A DNA stretch of 34,446 nt, taken from positions 1 through 34,446 of the forward strand of contig JABXHO010000079.1 of NCBI GenBank assembly GCA_013373595.1. Direction: 5' to 3'. The notes beneath the pieces were generated by a model. It was given only the letters and a program-made list of their open reading frames with translations. It made no database searches and was not told where the DNA came from. Numbering within the stretch: the first letter of the stretch is position 1; every line of letters begins with the position of its first letter. Source of the DNA: Flavobacteriales bacterium. Its GTDB lineage: Bacteria; Bacteroidota; Bacteroidia; Flavobacteriales_D; Crocinitomicaceae. A program made the translations under genes and the position numbers. Positions 8,717-16,615 of this stretch are shown in pieces.

Positions 8717-9541
8717 ATGAAACCAGGAAGTAAAGGATGGAAAAAGTTCATGGCTAAGCTCTACGGATTTGGAGCGGCTGTTGTAATCGTTGGGGCGTTA
8801 TTTAAGATTCAGCACTGGCCAGGTGCCTCGTACATGCTTATCGCAGGACTAGGAACGGAGGCGTTGATCTTTATTTTCTCTGCATTTGAACCAATTCACG
8901 AAGACCCAAATTGGGAGTTGGTTTACCCAGAATTAGCATTAGGACATGCTGATGATCTCGATCACGAAGCTTTGCCTGCAGCAGGAGGACGTAGAGGTGC
9001 TGTTGGAGGAGGTAGCGGTGTTACTGATCAACTCGACAAAATGTTAGAAGAAGCAAAAATCGATGGAGAATTGCTAGAACGTCTTGGTGACGGAATGCGT
9101 GCTCTTGGTGATAATGCAGCTCAATTGAAAGGTGTTACTTCTGCAGCAGCAGCAACAGGTTCTTACGTAGATAGCCTTCAAGCAGCTTCTGATAAAGTAT
9201 CTAAGCTTTCTGAAGCTTACGAAAGAGCGTCTGTATCTATCTCAGGTATGACTTCTTCTCAAGCTGAAGGTGAGTCATTCGGTGAGCAAATGCAAAAAGT
9301 ATCTAAGAATTTGTCTGCATTGAACAATGTATACGAATTGCAATTGAAAGGTTCTTCAGCGCACTTAGAAGCTACTGAGAAGTTCCAAGGACAAGTAACT
9401 GAAATGATGAAGAATCTTTCTGAATCAGCTGAAGATACGCGTCTATACAAAGAAAACATGGCAATGTTGTCCAAGAATTTGACTGATTTGAATTCGGTTT
9501 ATGGTAACATGTTGAAAGCGATGACAATTAACCGAGGATAA
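8717..9541 (+). CDS. gldL: T9SS inner-membrane motor protein GldL (PorL)
   Basis: A 274-aa inner-membrane protein with two transmembrane helices (about residues 14-30 and 38-57) and a long cytoplasmic coiled-coil-like tail rich in Ala, Ser, Glu and Lys. The conserved membrane glutamate, thought to take part in proton passage, is seen as E48 in GLGTEAL; FKIQHWPGA lies between the helices. GldL forms a pentamer around the GldM dimer and converts proton-motive force into movement that powers secretion and gliding. It starts 51 bases after gldK, with an AAGGAAAAACT ribosome-binding region. A hairpin with a T-run lies between it and gldM. Confidence 0.96.
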   Translation: MKPGSKGWKKFMAKLYGFGAAVVIVGALFKIQHWPGASYMLIAGLGTEALIFIFSAFEPIHEDPNWELVYPELALGHADDLDHEALPAAGGRRGAVGGGSGVTDQLDKMLEEAKIDGELLERLGDGMRALGDNAAQLKGVTSAAAATGSYVDSLQAASDKVSKLSEAYERASVSISGMTSSQAEGESFGEQMQKVSKNLSALNNVYELQLKGSSAHLEATEKFQGQVTEMMKNLSESAEDTRLYKENMAMLSKNLTDLNSVYGNMLKAMTINRG

Positions 9542-9551
9542 TTTTTTCTCG

Positions 9552-9575
9552 GATAAGTGTTACTTATCGCTTTTT
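9552..9575 (+). terminator. Weak terminator or attenuator between gldL and gldM
   Basis: GATAAGT-GTT-ACTTATC (9552-9568) is a perfect 7-base stem with a three-base loop, followed by GC and five T. The stem is AT-rich, so readthrough is expected. It may lower gldM expression relative to gldL. Confidence 0.45.
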
Positions 9576-9599
9576 ATGAATTAACATGTAGTATTAACC

Positions 9600-9618
9600 C
9601 TAGGAAAATTATTTAAAC
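9600..9618 (+). promoter_or_regulatory. Leader motif before gldM, shared with the porP-like gene
   Basis: CTAGGAAAATTATTT followed by AAAC and the ATG. It matches the leader of the porP-like gene at 14 of the first 15 positions and has the same 10-base distance between AAAA and the start codon. Confidence 0.4.
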
Positions 9619-11358
9619 ATGGCAGGAGGAAAAGAAACCCCCAGACAGAAAATGATCGGTATGATGTACTTGGTACTCACCGCTCTGCTTGCCCTAAATG
9701 TATCTAAATCGATCCTTGATGCCTTCGTAGCAATCGAGGAAAATATTCAGGTAGCGAACATCGTTCAGGTGGATCGTGGAGATGGATTCTACAGTGATGT
9801 TAAATCGGAACTCGCTGGTTCAAAAGATTCATCACAAGTGGCTAAAAGAGAAAAACTCCAATATGTAATTAAGCAAATGGAGAAAATCGATGAAGAAACA
9901 TCCAAAATGATTGGATTCATCGATCAATTGAAAATTGATGTATTGAAAGAAGCTGGAGAATCAGTTGACACGTACAAAGATGAGAACGAGGAAACTATCC
10001 TTTGGAAAAAAGGTGACGGTCCACGTCCAATTCGTATGAATCTGAAAGCTGTACAAGCACAGGATAAATACGATGAACCAATGCGTGTTCTTGGAATTGA
10101 TGAAAGCATCCAAAAACCAAAAGGTAAAGGTCTTGAGTTGTGGAACAAATACAATGAATTCCGTAAGGACATTGTTGCATTAACTGGAACTTACACTTGG
10201 GGTGAAGGAAATAAATTCTCAATTACACCAAAAGACATCAACACATTCAAGAATAACCAAGAGTTAACAGCTCAAGTTACGAAGATGGTTGAGGGAAGTA
10301 AAGCAAACCTAAAGGAAGACAAGCAAGTATTGATTGACCTTTACATGATGCTTACGAAACAAGAAAAGAACGAAGTGCACGATATGAAGGATGTACACTG
10401 GATCGGAAAGACTTTCGACCACTCTCCTTTGGTAGCGGCAATCGCTTCTTTATCGTCATTGGAACAAGATGTCTTGGGAGCACGTGCTTTAGCATTGGCT
10501 CACTGGAAAGGAAAAGTTTCAACTGGAGAATACAGCTTCAACAAAATTATGCCTTTGGCTTACGCTCCTGCGGTAGCGAACCAAGGAGAAGATGTTGAAA
10601 TTAAAGTAATGATGGCAGCATTCGATTCTGATAACCAGCCAACAGTTACAACTTCTCAAGGTACAGTTGACTACCCTGGAAACGGACAAGGTATCGTTAA
10701 GATGAAAGCTGGAAGTTCAACTATGACTGTTTCAGGTACAGTATCGATTAGAAACAAATCAGGTGTGGCTAAAACTGAAAAGTGGGAGTCAGAAATCGTG
10801 GTTATGAAACCTTCTGGTTCTATTGAGCTTCCTGAATTGAACGTGTTGTACCGTGGTTATCCAAACAAAGTTGATCCAACGGCGTCTGGTTACCCAACAA
10901 CTGTTTTGACAGGATCTAACTGTACAGTTTCTAAATCTGGAAACCTTTACATCGCGAAGCCAGGAAGTGGTAAAACTGCTTACCTAACGGTGTCAGGTAA
11001 AACAGCTGATGGAAAAACAGTTCAGTTGAAGAAAGTAGAATACAGAGTTAGTGCATTGCCAGATCCAGAATTATACTGGGGTGGTGTGAAAAACGGAGGT
11101 AAGGCGTCTAAATCGCAAACGAAATTGTTCGCGAAATACCCGCCAGAAATTCCATTGAGCGCTCAGTTTAATATCATTAAATGGGAATGTCAAGTTCCTG
11201 GAGCACAAGGAAAGCCACCAGGAGGACCTGGGTCTAACATCTCTGCAGCAACGAACTTGTTGCGTGCGGCGAAACCAGGTAGCCAAGTAAGTTTTATTTG
11301 TACAGTAGTCGGTCCGGACGGTATCCAGCGTAAGAAAGCTGGAGCATTTAAAATTTAA
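9619..11358 (+). CDS. gldM: T9SS / gliding motor protein GldM (PorM)
   Basis: A 579-aa protein opening with MAGGKETPRQKMIGMMYLVL, typical of GldM: a short cytoplasmic stretch with Arg9, then one transmembrane helix (about residues 12-30). The rest is periplasmic: a helical first domain (about 35-225) followed by three beta-rich domains (about 225-345, 345-450, 450-579) that span the periplasm and contact GldK/GldN. The family is a dimer whose helices sit inside the GldL pentamer and turn as protons pass. A glycine/proline-rich loop (about residues 533-545) in the last domain matches the tip region. gldN follows after 18 bases. Confidence 0.96.
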   Translation: MAGGKETPRQKMIGMMYLVLTALLALNVSKSILDAFVAIEENIQVANIVQVDRGDGFYSDVKSELAGSKDSSQVAKREKLQYVIKQMEKIDEETSKMIGFIDQLKIDVLKEAGESVDTYKDENEETILWKKGDGPRPIRMNLKAVQAQDKYDEPMRVLGIDESIQKPKGKGLELWNKYNEFRKDIVALTGTYTWGEGNKFSITPKDINTFKNNQELTAQVTKMVEGSKANLKEDKQVLIDLYMMLTKQEKNEVHDMKDVHWIGKTFDHSPLVAAIASLSSLEQDVLGARALALAHWKGKVSTGEYSFNKIMPLAYAPAVANQGEDVEIKVMMAAFDSDNQPTVTTSQGTVDYPGNGQGIVKMKAGSSTMTVSGTVSIRNKSGVAKTEKWESEIVVMKPSGSIELPELNVLYRGYPNKVDPTASGYPTTVLTGSNCTVSKSGNLYIAKPGSGKTAYLTVSGKTADGKTVQLKKVEYRVSALPDPELYWGGVKNGGKASKSQTKLFAKYPPEIPLSAQFNIIKWECQVPGAQGKPPGGPGSNISAATNLLRAAKPGSQVSFICTVVGPDGIQRKKAGAFKI

Positions 11359-11376
11359 ATTTAAAACAAGAGGATT

Positions 11377-12399
11377 ATGAAAAGTCTATTCATGAGTGTA
11401 GTTGGGGTTGTCCTGTTCGCAGGAACAACGTTGGGACAGATTGAAGAAATCAATGGTGGACCAGTAAATGTACCAACAGAAGGAATTATTGATGGTGTGT
11501 TTATTCAAGAACATATCCCAACAAAACGAATGGTTCCTTACACAAACGTTCGAGAAGCAGATGCGATCTGGAGCCGTCGTGTATGGGAATACATAGACTT
11601 GCGCGAGAAAATTAACCAACCATTGTACTACCCAATGGACGAAATTACCCCATATGCTTGGGTACGTAATTCGTCACGTTGGAGTCTTTGGACGATCATC
11701 AGACAACATGTTATGAATGGTGATTTACGTGTGTTCTCGCCATACAATCCACTTAGTTATGGTCTTGGTGTGTGGGATGGTGATCAATTGAAATACCCTA
11801 TCGACCCACAAGATGGGATGAACTTCTACACAGACTCTGCATTTAGAGATGAGATGACGTTCTACCTTGGAGAGCTTGGACCAGTTAGTGATGTTCCACT
11901 TGTAGATGACTACGGTGAAAATATCATTATTGAATTACCTGATGGAACTCAGTCTTTCCAGTACGAAGATCCGGATACAATCTGGTACCAATCAAAAGAT
12001 ATCGTTCAGTATAGATTGAAAGAAGATTGGTTCTTGGATAAACAGCGTTCGGTACTTGACGTGAGAATTATCGCCATGGCGCCAGTTCGTTACAAAATGG
12101 ACGTAGATGCAAACGGAAACAAAACAATTGCTGGATTGCAAGAGATGTTCTGGTTGTATTTCCCACACTGTCGTTTCGTATTCAATAACTACTTTGTATA
12201 CAACGAAAAGAACGACGCGCAATGGATGAGTTTTGACGACTTATTCTGGAAACGTAAGTTCAATGCGGTTATTTACAAGGAAAGTAATGTACACGATCGC
12301 GAGATCGAATCGTACAGAGCTGGAATTGACGCATTGTACGAGTCTGACAACATCAAAAATGAAATTAGAAACATCGAGCACGACATTTGGTCGTTCTAA
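11377..12399 (+). CDS. gldN: T9SS / gliding protein GldN (PorN)
   Basis: A 340-aa periplasmic protein with a signal peptide (cleavage after about residue 20, TTLGQ). It has the GldN signatures HIPTKRMVPY, WSRRVWEYIDLREKINQP, SRWSLWTII, WDGDQLKYP, LKEDWFLDKQR and FPHCRFVFNNYF. GldN partners GldK in the periplasmic ring of the type IX secretion system and is required for secretion in species lacking a functional paralogue. It is the last gene before a strong terminator, so porP-gldN can be one transcript. The paralogue at 12583-13578 resembles it over nearly the whole length. Confidence 0.96.
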   Translation: MKSLFMSVVGVVLFAGTTLGQIEEINGGPVNVPTEGIIDGVFIQEHIPTKRMVPYTNVREADAIWSRRVWEYIDLREKINQPLYYPMDEITPYAWVRNSSRWSLWTIIRQHVMNGDLRVFSPYNPLSYGLGVWDGDQLKYPIDPQDGMNFYTDSAFRDEMTFYLGELGPVSDVPLVDDYGENIIIELPDGTQSFQYEDPDTIWYQSKDIVQYRLKEDWFLDKQRSVLDVRIIAMAPVRYKMDVDANGNKTIAGLQEMFWLYFPHCRFVFNNYFVYNEKNDAQWMSFDDLFWKRKFNAVIYKESNVHDREIESYRAGIDALYESDNIKNEIRNIEHDIWSF

Positions 12400-12416
12400 T
12401 GGACACAATATTTCTG

Positions 12417-12450
12417 AAATCCCTCTAGCAATTTGTTAGAGGGATTTTTT
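12417..12450 (+). terminator. Intrinsic terminator after gldN
   Basis: AATCCCTCTA and TAGAGGGATT form a perfect 10-base stem (12418-12427 with 12437-12446) with a nine-base loop, running into a T-run and then GTTTTT. It lies 18 bases after the gldN stop and separates gldN from its paralogue. Confidence 0.9.
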
Positions 12451-12582
12451 GTTTTTATCGATATGGTTTAAGAGATTTCAAATTTGTCTCGCAAAGCATC
12501 CTCCGAGTTCCATCCAAATAACTCCCCGTAACATTTCATCCGAATAGGGTTATATAGTCAATAACAACTAAAACCTGGAGTA

Positions 12583-13578
12583 ATGAAATGTCTTCTACCC
12601 ATTCTTATTTTTTTTGCAAGTTATAGCAACGCACAAGTACCGCTTAAAGATCTCCCTGGAGTCGTGAATGGCTCACCGTGGATGAATACCCATATTCCGA
12701 CCAAACAAGTCATTCCATACCCATATATTGCCGAGCGTGATGTACTATGGAGTAAACGAATCTGGCGGGCAATCGATATGAGAGAGAAAATCAATCAACC
12801 GATTTATTACCCACTGGACGAAGTAACGTCGCTTGAATGGATTACCAATGCATCTCGATGGAGTCTCTGGACCATTATTCGAAAGCATGTCATGGAGGGT
12901 GATTTACGTGTTTTTTCACCGTACAACCCTGTGAGCTACGGCTTGGGAGCTTGGGATGGTGATCAACTGAAATATCCTGTTGATCCCGAACCGGGTGAAA
13001 ATTATTATACGGATGCGAATTTTCGTTCGGACTTATTGTATTACCTCGGACGCCTCGGACCTCAAAGTGATATCCAATTAGTAGGGGATGATGGACAACC
13101 GTTGGTGGAAATCGATGAGAATGGAATGGAGAGCTTTGTGTATGAATCACCTGATACGTTTTGGTACGAGTCGAAAGACATTGTGGAATACCGTTTGAAA
13201 GAAGATTGGTTCTTTGATAAACAACGGGGAGAGCTAGACGTACGCATCATCGCAATTGCACCAGTTGTATACGACAAAACTTACGATAGTCAGGGCAATG
13301 AAGAGATTGTTGGTAAGAAGGAATTGTTTTGGCTGTATTTCCCGCACTGCCGTTTTATCTTCAATAACTATTTCACCTACAATGAGAAAAACGACGCACA
13401 GTGGATGAGTTTCGATGATTTATTCTGGAAGCGGAAATTCAGCAGCTACATTTACAAAGAAAGCAACGTGGCAGATCGTTCCATTAACAGTTATGCACAC
13501 GGTGTGGACGCGCTTTATGAATCAGAACAAATTACCCAAGAAATACGAAACTTTGAACACGATATTTGGTCGTATTAA
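12583..13578 (+). CDS. gldO: GldN paralogue (GldO-like)
   Basis: A 331-aa protein with a signal peptide (cleavage after about residue 17, SNAQV) and the same domain as GldN. It shares exact blocks with the gldN product such as REKINQP, SRWSLWTII, GDLRVFSPYNP, WDGDQLKYP and FPHCRF, and both end in EHDIWS plus an aromatic residue. Differences cluster in the N-terminal 30 residues, the middle (about 130-165) and a loop near residue 230. F. johnsoniae also has gldN and gldO side by side with partly redundant function; whether this is the same ancient duplication or a new one cannot be told here. A terminator precedes it, so it needs its own promoter, which I could not identify. GGAG lies 6 bases before the ATG. 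Confidence 0.9.
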   Translation: MKCLLPILIFFASYSNAQVPLKDLPGVVNGSPWMNTHIPTKQVIPYPYIAERDVLWSKRIWRAIDMREKINQPIYYPLDEVTSLEWITNASRWSLWTIIRKHVMEGDLRVFSPYNPVSYGLGAWDGDQLKYPVDPEPGENYYTDANFRSDLLYYLGRLGPQSDIQLVGDDGQPLVEIDENGMESFVYESPDTFWYESKDIVEYRLKEDWFFDKQRGELDVRIIAIAPVVYDKTYDSQGNEEIVGKKELFWLYFPHCRFIFNNYFTYNEKNDAQWMSFDDLFWKRKFSSYIYKESNVADRSINSYAHGVDALYESEQITQEIRNFEHDIWSY

Positions 13579-13599
13579 GAACAACGTTCAATAGTCTTT

Positions 13600-13682
13600 C
13601 CCTTCAACAAGTGGATGAAATATTTCCACAAGAAGGGAGAGCTTAGGACGTTCAACGTCAGTCAACGCAATTCGCGCGTTGA
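13600..13682. terminator. Cluster of hairpins between convergent genes
   Basis: Three inverted repeats lie in a row between the convergent gldO-like and DUF547 genes. The first is CCCTTC / GAAGGG enclosing GTGGA / TCCAC (13600-13637), the second GACGTT-C-AACGTC (13647-13659), the third TCAACGC / GCGTTGA (13662-13682). None has a T-run, so classical intrinsic termination is unproven. They may stabilise 3' ends or stop transcription from both sides. Confidence 0.4.
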
Positions 13683-13727
13683 TCATTTGTGTATGACGAA
13701 AAGACGAGATAAGTGTACAGCCTCAGA

Positions 13728-14756
13728 TTAATCGTTTAGATCCCAAGAGTACTCTTTGTAAGTGATTTTTTGCTTGTCCAACTGATCTGTTCGGTACTTG
13801 TTAATGAAATCAAACACGGTTTTTCCACCTTTGGTGAAGTCCTCTTCGTACCATTGGAAGATTTGCGAAATCTGTACTTCTTTCTTTCCATAGGTATTCT
13901 TGGATGTATCGTTCAAGAAACGCTTTGTTTGTGTTGTCATTTGTCCATAAACAGAACCAGGTGTGTAGGCTCTGTTAAGAAGTATTGGACAGGATTCACT
14001 CGCACAATTGAGTGCAAAGTGGATACGTGGCTCATTGAAACGCTTACGGATTACGTCATTCTCAATTTGATTTAGAGAATACGTTTGTCCACCCAGCTGA
14101 ATGAATTTTTTATGCCAAGGTTTCGCAGTAATCTTCGTGATAGAAGACGTTGGGAAATTATCCACAATCAATTTGATGGTGTAAATGTTATAGGCATTGA
14201 TCCAATACGTTAGTTTTTGTGCCGATGACCAACCCGAACCAGGATAATTCGATTCGAACTCTTTCAAGATTTCGTCCAGTTTCGATTTATTGGCTTTGAT
14301 TCCAGCATAGTTTACATTTCCGCTTGAAGAAACATACGTTGAGAGCAATGAATTCAAGTTTTTGTACTCATGGAAATTGTAGTTGTCTTCAGCCTCAACC
14401 ACTTTTTCTTCAGGAATTTCAATTTCTACAGGTGGAATTGTTTCATCCTTCAATAAAACGCCTTCCTCAGCAATTTCTCTCAATTCTTCAGCAGTAGCTG
14501 GTACTGTTCGCTCAACCTTGGTTCCATCTTCTTTGGTTTCCACACGCGTGATTACCTGATTACCATCCTCATCAAGTGAAATGATCGCCTTGTCCTTATT
14601 TTCTGTTTCAGTTTCTGAATTCGATTCAGTCTTTTGCTCTGTTTTCGTCTCGTTGTCATTTTCGTCAGAAGGTGTTTCCGTTGAAGAATCGTTGCACGAA
14701 GAAAATACAAGTGCAAAGGCAAATGGTGCTAGAAGGTAAAATGTACGTGTTTTCAT
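13728..14756 (-). CDS. DUF547 domain lipoprotein
   Basis: A 342-aa lipoprotein: the start at ATG 14756 gives MKTRTFYLLAPFAFALVFSSC with a lipobox ending at Cys. A low-complexity acidic linker rich in Glu, Thr, Asn and Asp follows to about residue 125. The C-terminal DUF547 domain (about 130-335) has LTYWINAYNIYTI, RIHFALNCAS and FQWYEEDF. DUF547 proteins are widespread in Bacteroidota and other bacteria; their function is unknown, and some lie near proteins of thiol and redox metabolism. The linker probably lets the domain reach away from the membrane. The upstream unknown gene ends 38 bases before this start, suggesting co-transcription. An alternative start further upstream at 14792 would add 12 residues and spoil the signal peptide. 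Confidence 0.88.
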   Translation of the reverse strand: MKTRTFYLLAPFAFALVFSSCNDSSTETPSDENDNETKTEQKTESNSETETENKDKAIISLDEDGNQVITRVETKEDGTKVERTVPATAEELREIAEEGVLLKDETIPPVEIEIPEEKVVEAEDNYNFHEYKNLNSLLSTYVSSSGNVNYAGIKANKSKLDEILKEFESNYPGSGWSSAQKLTYWINAYNIYTIKLIVDNFPTSSITKITAKPWHKKFIQLGGQTYSLNQIENDVIRKRFNEPRIHFALNCASESCPILLNRAYTPGSVYGQMTTQTKRFLNDTSKNTYGKKEVQISQIFQWYEEDFTKGGKTVFDFINKYRTDQLDKQKITYKEYSWDLND

Positions 14757-14794
14757 AATGGTGTGACGGATAAGTAATCGTTTACTTACCAAAG

Positions 14795-15361
14795 TTACTC
14801 TAATGATTTATAATTCGCAATCCAATTCGGGTCGGTTACGTCATTTAACAATAACCAAAAGCTCGAATCCAAGAAAAAATCCCCGTCGATGTGGTTAATT
14901 CCGTAACGCTCACCAAGATAAATTTCCTGCTTTGGAGAAGGTTTGTGGTACTTATTGCTCCAACCTAGATCGTTTCTAGTCCGAAAAGGATACACCGAGA
15001 ATCGAATTTTCCAAAGTGAATCAAACGGAACACAAGAAGGAATGTCTTCGTAGGTAATACTGTCCTTGAATACGTCGCACGACAAACCATGCTTCTCGAA
15101 TAAATTTTCGCGCTTTGGGTTGTAAATGCTTGGCCAATGCCCCGATATAATTTTAATGAAGGTATTCTTGTCGCATATTTTCTTGTGCGACAGCGTGCGA
15201 CCGTTGTTAATAAAACAGACATAGGTGGTCAACATAGAATTCGCTCCAATGGAAACACGTACTCCGAAAACGGGGCGGGGCTCAGGTGAGCTAGCAGGGG
15301 TAATCGATGTACAGATACCCCAAATTACTAGTAGTGCTACGATTGGGAGTGGGAGTCGCAT
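14795..15361 (-). CDS. Exported protein of unknown function
   Basis: A 188-aa protein that I do not recognise. The first 22 residues (MRLPLPIVALLVIWGICTSIT) look like a signal peptide or anchor. The rest is rich in aromatic residues and has four cysteines, in YVCF, KICDK, LSCDV and PSCVP, which could pair as disulfides in the periplasm. It precedes the DUF547 lipoprotein gene by 38 bases on the same strand and probably shares its transcript. A possible promoter (CAA at 15391-15393 and CTAAGTTA at 15365-15372 on the plus strand) ends only 4 bases from the ATG, which would give a nearly leaderless message; this is weak. A GC-rich repeat-like element lies further upstream. Confidence 0.6.
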   Translation of the reverse strand: MRLPLPIVALLVIWGICTSITPASSPEPRPVFGVRVSIGANSMLTTYVCFINNGRTLSHKKICDKNTFIKIISGHWPSIYNPKRENLFEKHGLSCDVFKDSITYEDIPSCVPFDSLWKIRFSVYPFRTRNDLGWSNKYHKPSPKQEIYLGERYGINHIDGDFFLDSSFWLLLNDVTDPNWIANYKSLE

Positions 15362-15412
15362 GGTCTAAGTTAATGAAAATCATTTGATTTCAATAAATCG
15401 GGCGTGTTTTCA

Positions 15413-15516
15413 GGGCGTTCGAGCGGGCTATTCGCTATATCTCCAACACCCCCGATGGGTTGTCGGAGGATGCCGCTGCTATCCCTAACGCTTTCGAACT
15501 TCCCGTTCGGCGTTAG
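15413..15516. repeat. GC-rich palindromic element, probable dispersed intergenic repeat
   Basis: The segment begins with GGGCGTT and its first part ends with CCCTAACGC; the centre has CTCC ... GGAG around CCCGATGGG. It contains GGGCTATTCGCTATATC and GATGCCGCTGCTATCCC, wording that I recall from repeated intergenic elements in many Flavobacteriia genomes. A second strong hairpin follows: CTAACGC and CGAAC pair with GTTCG and GCGTTAG (15485-15516). It is clearly richer in G+C than its surroundings and has no open reading frame. The whole non-coding stretch runs from 15362 to 15604. Confidence 0.55.
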
Positions 15517-15604
15517 TCTTTGGAAGGAGTTCAACTTCTGCGCACGCGCACGTTAGCGTAGTCGTATTAGAAATACAATAGGGTATTGATAAATGCGGAT
15601 AGTA

Positions 15605-16171
15605 TTAAAAGCGATAGATCTTATTCGGAGTGATGCACGTATTCAACTTGATGTCATGAAATTCAATGCCTTCAATGTCATCTTCCAACTCATCAAAATG
15701 ATTCAAACCAATAAAGGTGCAGCGCGGAGAGCATTTTTTGAGGAAACGGTCATAAAATCCCTTTCCATAGCCAACACGATTTCCATGTTTGTCAACAGCC
15801 AATAGTGGAACAAACACATAATCAAAATGTTCGGCAGCTACAACACGACCTCGTTTCGGTTCAGGAATGCCGTAGTCGGAGATTTCCAGTTGGTCTTCAG
15901 AATCGAAAATCACCTGCTTCATCTCATTGGTCTTGAAATTAGCTTTTGGAATGGCAACTTGAGCGCCAAACGATTTCGCTTTCTCCCAAATCTTATAGGT
16001 GTTGATTTCTTTGTTCCGTTCAATCGGAAGAAAAATACTGATCTTTTTTCCTTCTAATTGATACTTGCTAAAAACCATGTGACAAATCGCATCTGAAATA
16101 TCTTCCAGCTGTCGTGGCGAAAGTGCCTTGCGTTTAGCAATATATTTATCGCGAACCTCTTGTTTCGTCAT
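15605..16171 (-). CDS. 5-formyltetrahydrofolate cyclo-ligase
   Basis: A 188-aa cytosolic enzyme that uses ATP to turn 5-formyl-THF into 5,10-methenyl-THF, returning a stored folate to the one-carbon pool. The family signature is seen near the C-terminal third: PLLAVDKHG followed by VGYGKGFYDR (about residues 133-142), which binds ATP and phosphate. An N-terminal helix with basic residues (RDKYIAKRKALS) also fits. It begins 3 bases after the stop of the ebfC gene on the same strand, so the two are co-transcribed. The length is normal for the family (about 180-200 aa). Confidence 0.92.
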   Translation of the reverse strand: MTKQEVRDKYIAKRKALSPRQLEDISDAICHMVFSKYQLEGKKISIFLPIERNKEINTYKIWEKAKSFGAQVAIPKANFKTNEMKQVIFDSEDQLEISDYGIPEPKRGRVVAAEHFDYVFVPLLAVDKHGNRVGYGKGFYDRFLKKCSPRCTFIGLNHFDELEDDIEGIEFHDIKLNTCITPNKIYRF

Positions 16172-16174
16172 AAC

Positions 16175-16474
16175 CTACATGCCTGAAAATAGCGATTGAG
16201 CAGAAGACATAACTTCTTTTTCGTTCAAATCATTCACGCGCCCTAAAGCACGATTGAACGCCACACAAATCAAATCCTCCAAATCTTCTTTTTCAAATTG
16301 ACTCAAATCAGCGTTAATTTCCAACGAGGTTAACTCACGGTTTCCATTCATCGAGAGACGGATCAGACCATTTCCTGCATCTTCCGTAATCTCCATATCT
16401 GCAAGCCGTGTTTTACTTTCTTCCGACTGACGCTTTAAGTCTTGTAACTTGTTGATTAGATCGTTATTCAGCAT
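16175..16474 (-). CDS. YbaB/EbfC-family nucleoid-associated protein
   Basis: A 99-aa protein with the YbaB/EbfC pattern: an N-terminal helix (NDLINKLQDLKRQSEESK), a central beta-sheet with GLIRLSMNGNRELTSLEIN, and a C-terminal helix (EDLICVAFNRALGRVNDL). Members are dimers that bind DNA without strong sequence preference and influence nucleoid structure and expression. In many bacteria ybaB lies next to dnaX and recR; here it is paired with 5-formyl-THF cyclo-ligase, 3 bases downstream. On the minus strand TATATTTA, one mismatch from the -7 consensus, lies about 19 bases upstream of the ATG, but no -33 box fits. Confidence 0.88.
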   Translation of the reverse strand: MLNNDLINKLQDLKRQSEESKTRLADMEITEDAGNGLIRLSMNGNRELTSLEINADLSQFEKEDLEDLICVAFNRALGRVNDLNEKEVMSSAQSLFSGM

Positions 16475-16615
16475 GTTATTTGTTTATCGAAGATAAATAT
16501 ACTAAATTCGGTGAATTGTGGAGGGAAGTTCCTTCTATTTGTATGACTTAACACCGTACAAAACTGCACTACTGATGGATTAACGACACAATAACTTAGA
16601 TTAACAACTAGTACT

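Noticed and set aside
13600-13682. Row of inverted repeats considered as a CRISPR remnant or attachment site.
   Set aside because: The arms differ from each other, there are no equal spacers and no cas or integrase genes nearby.
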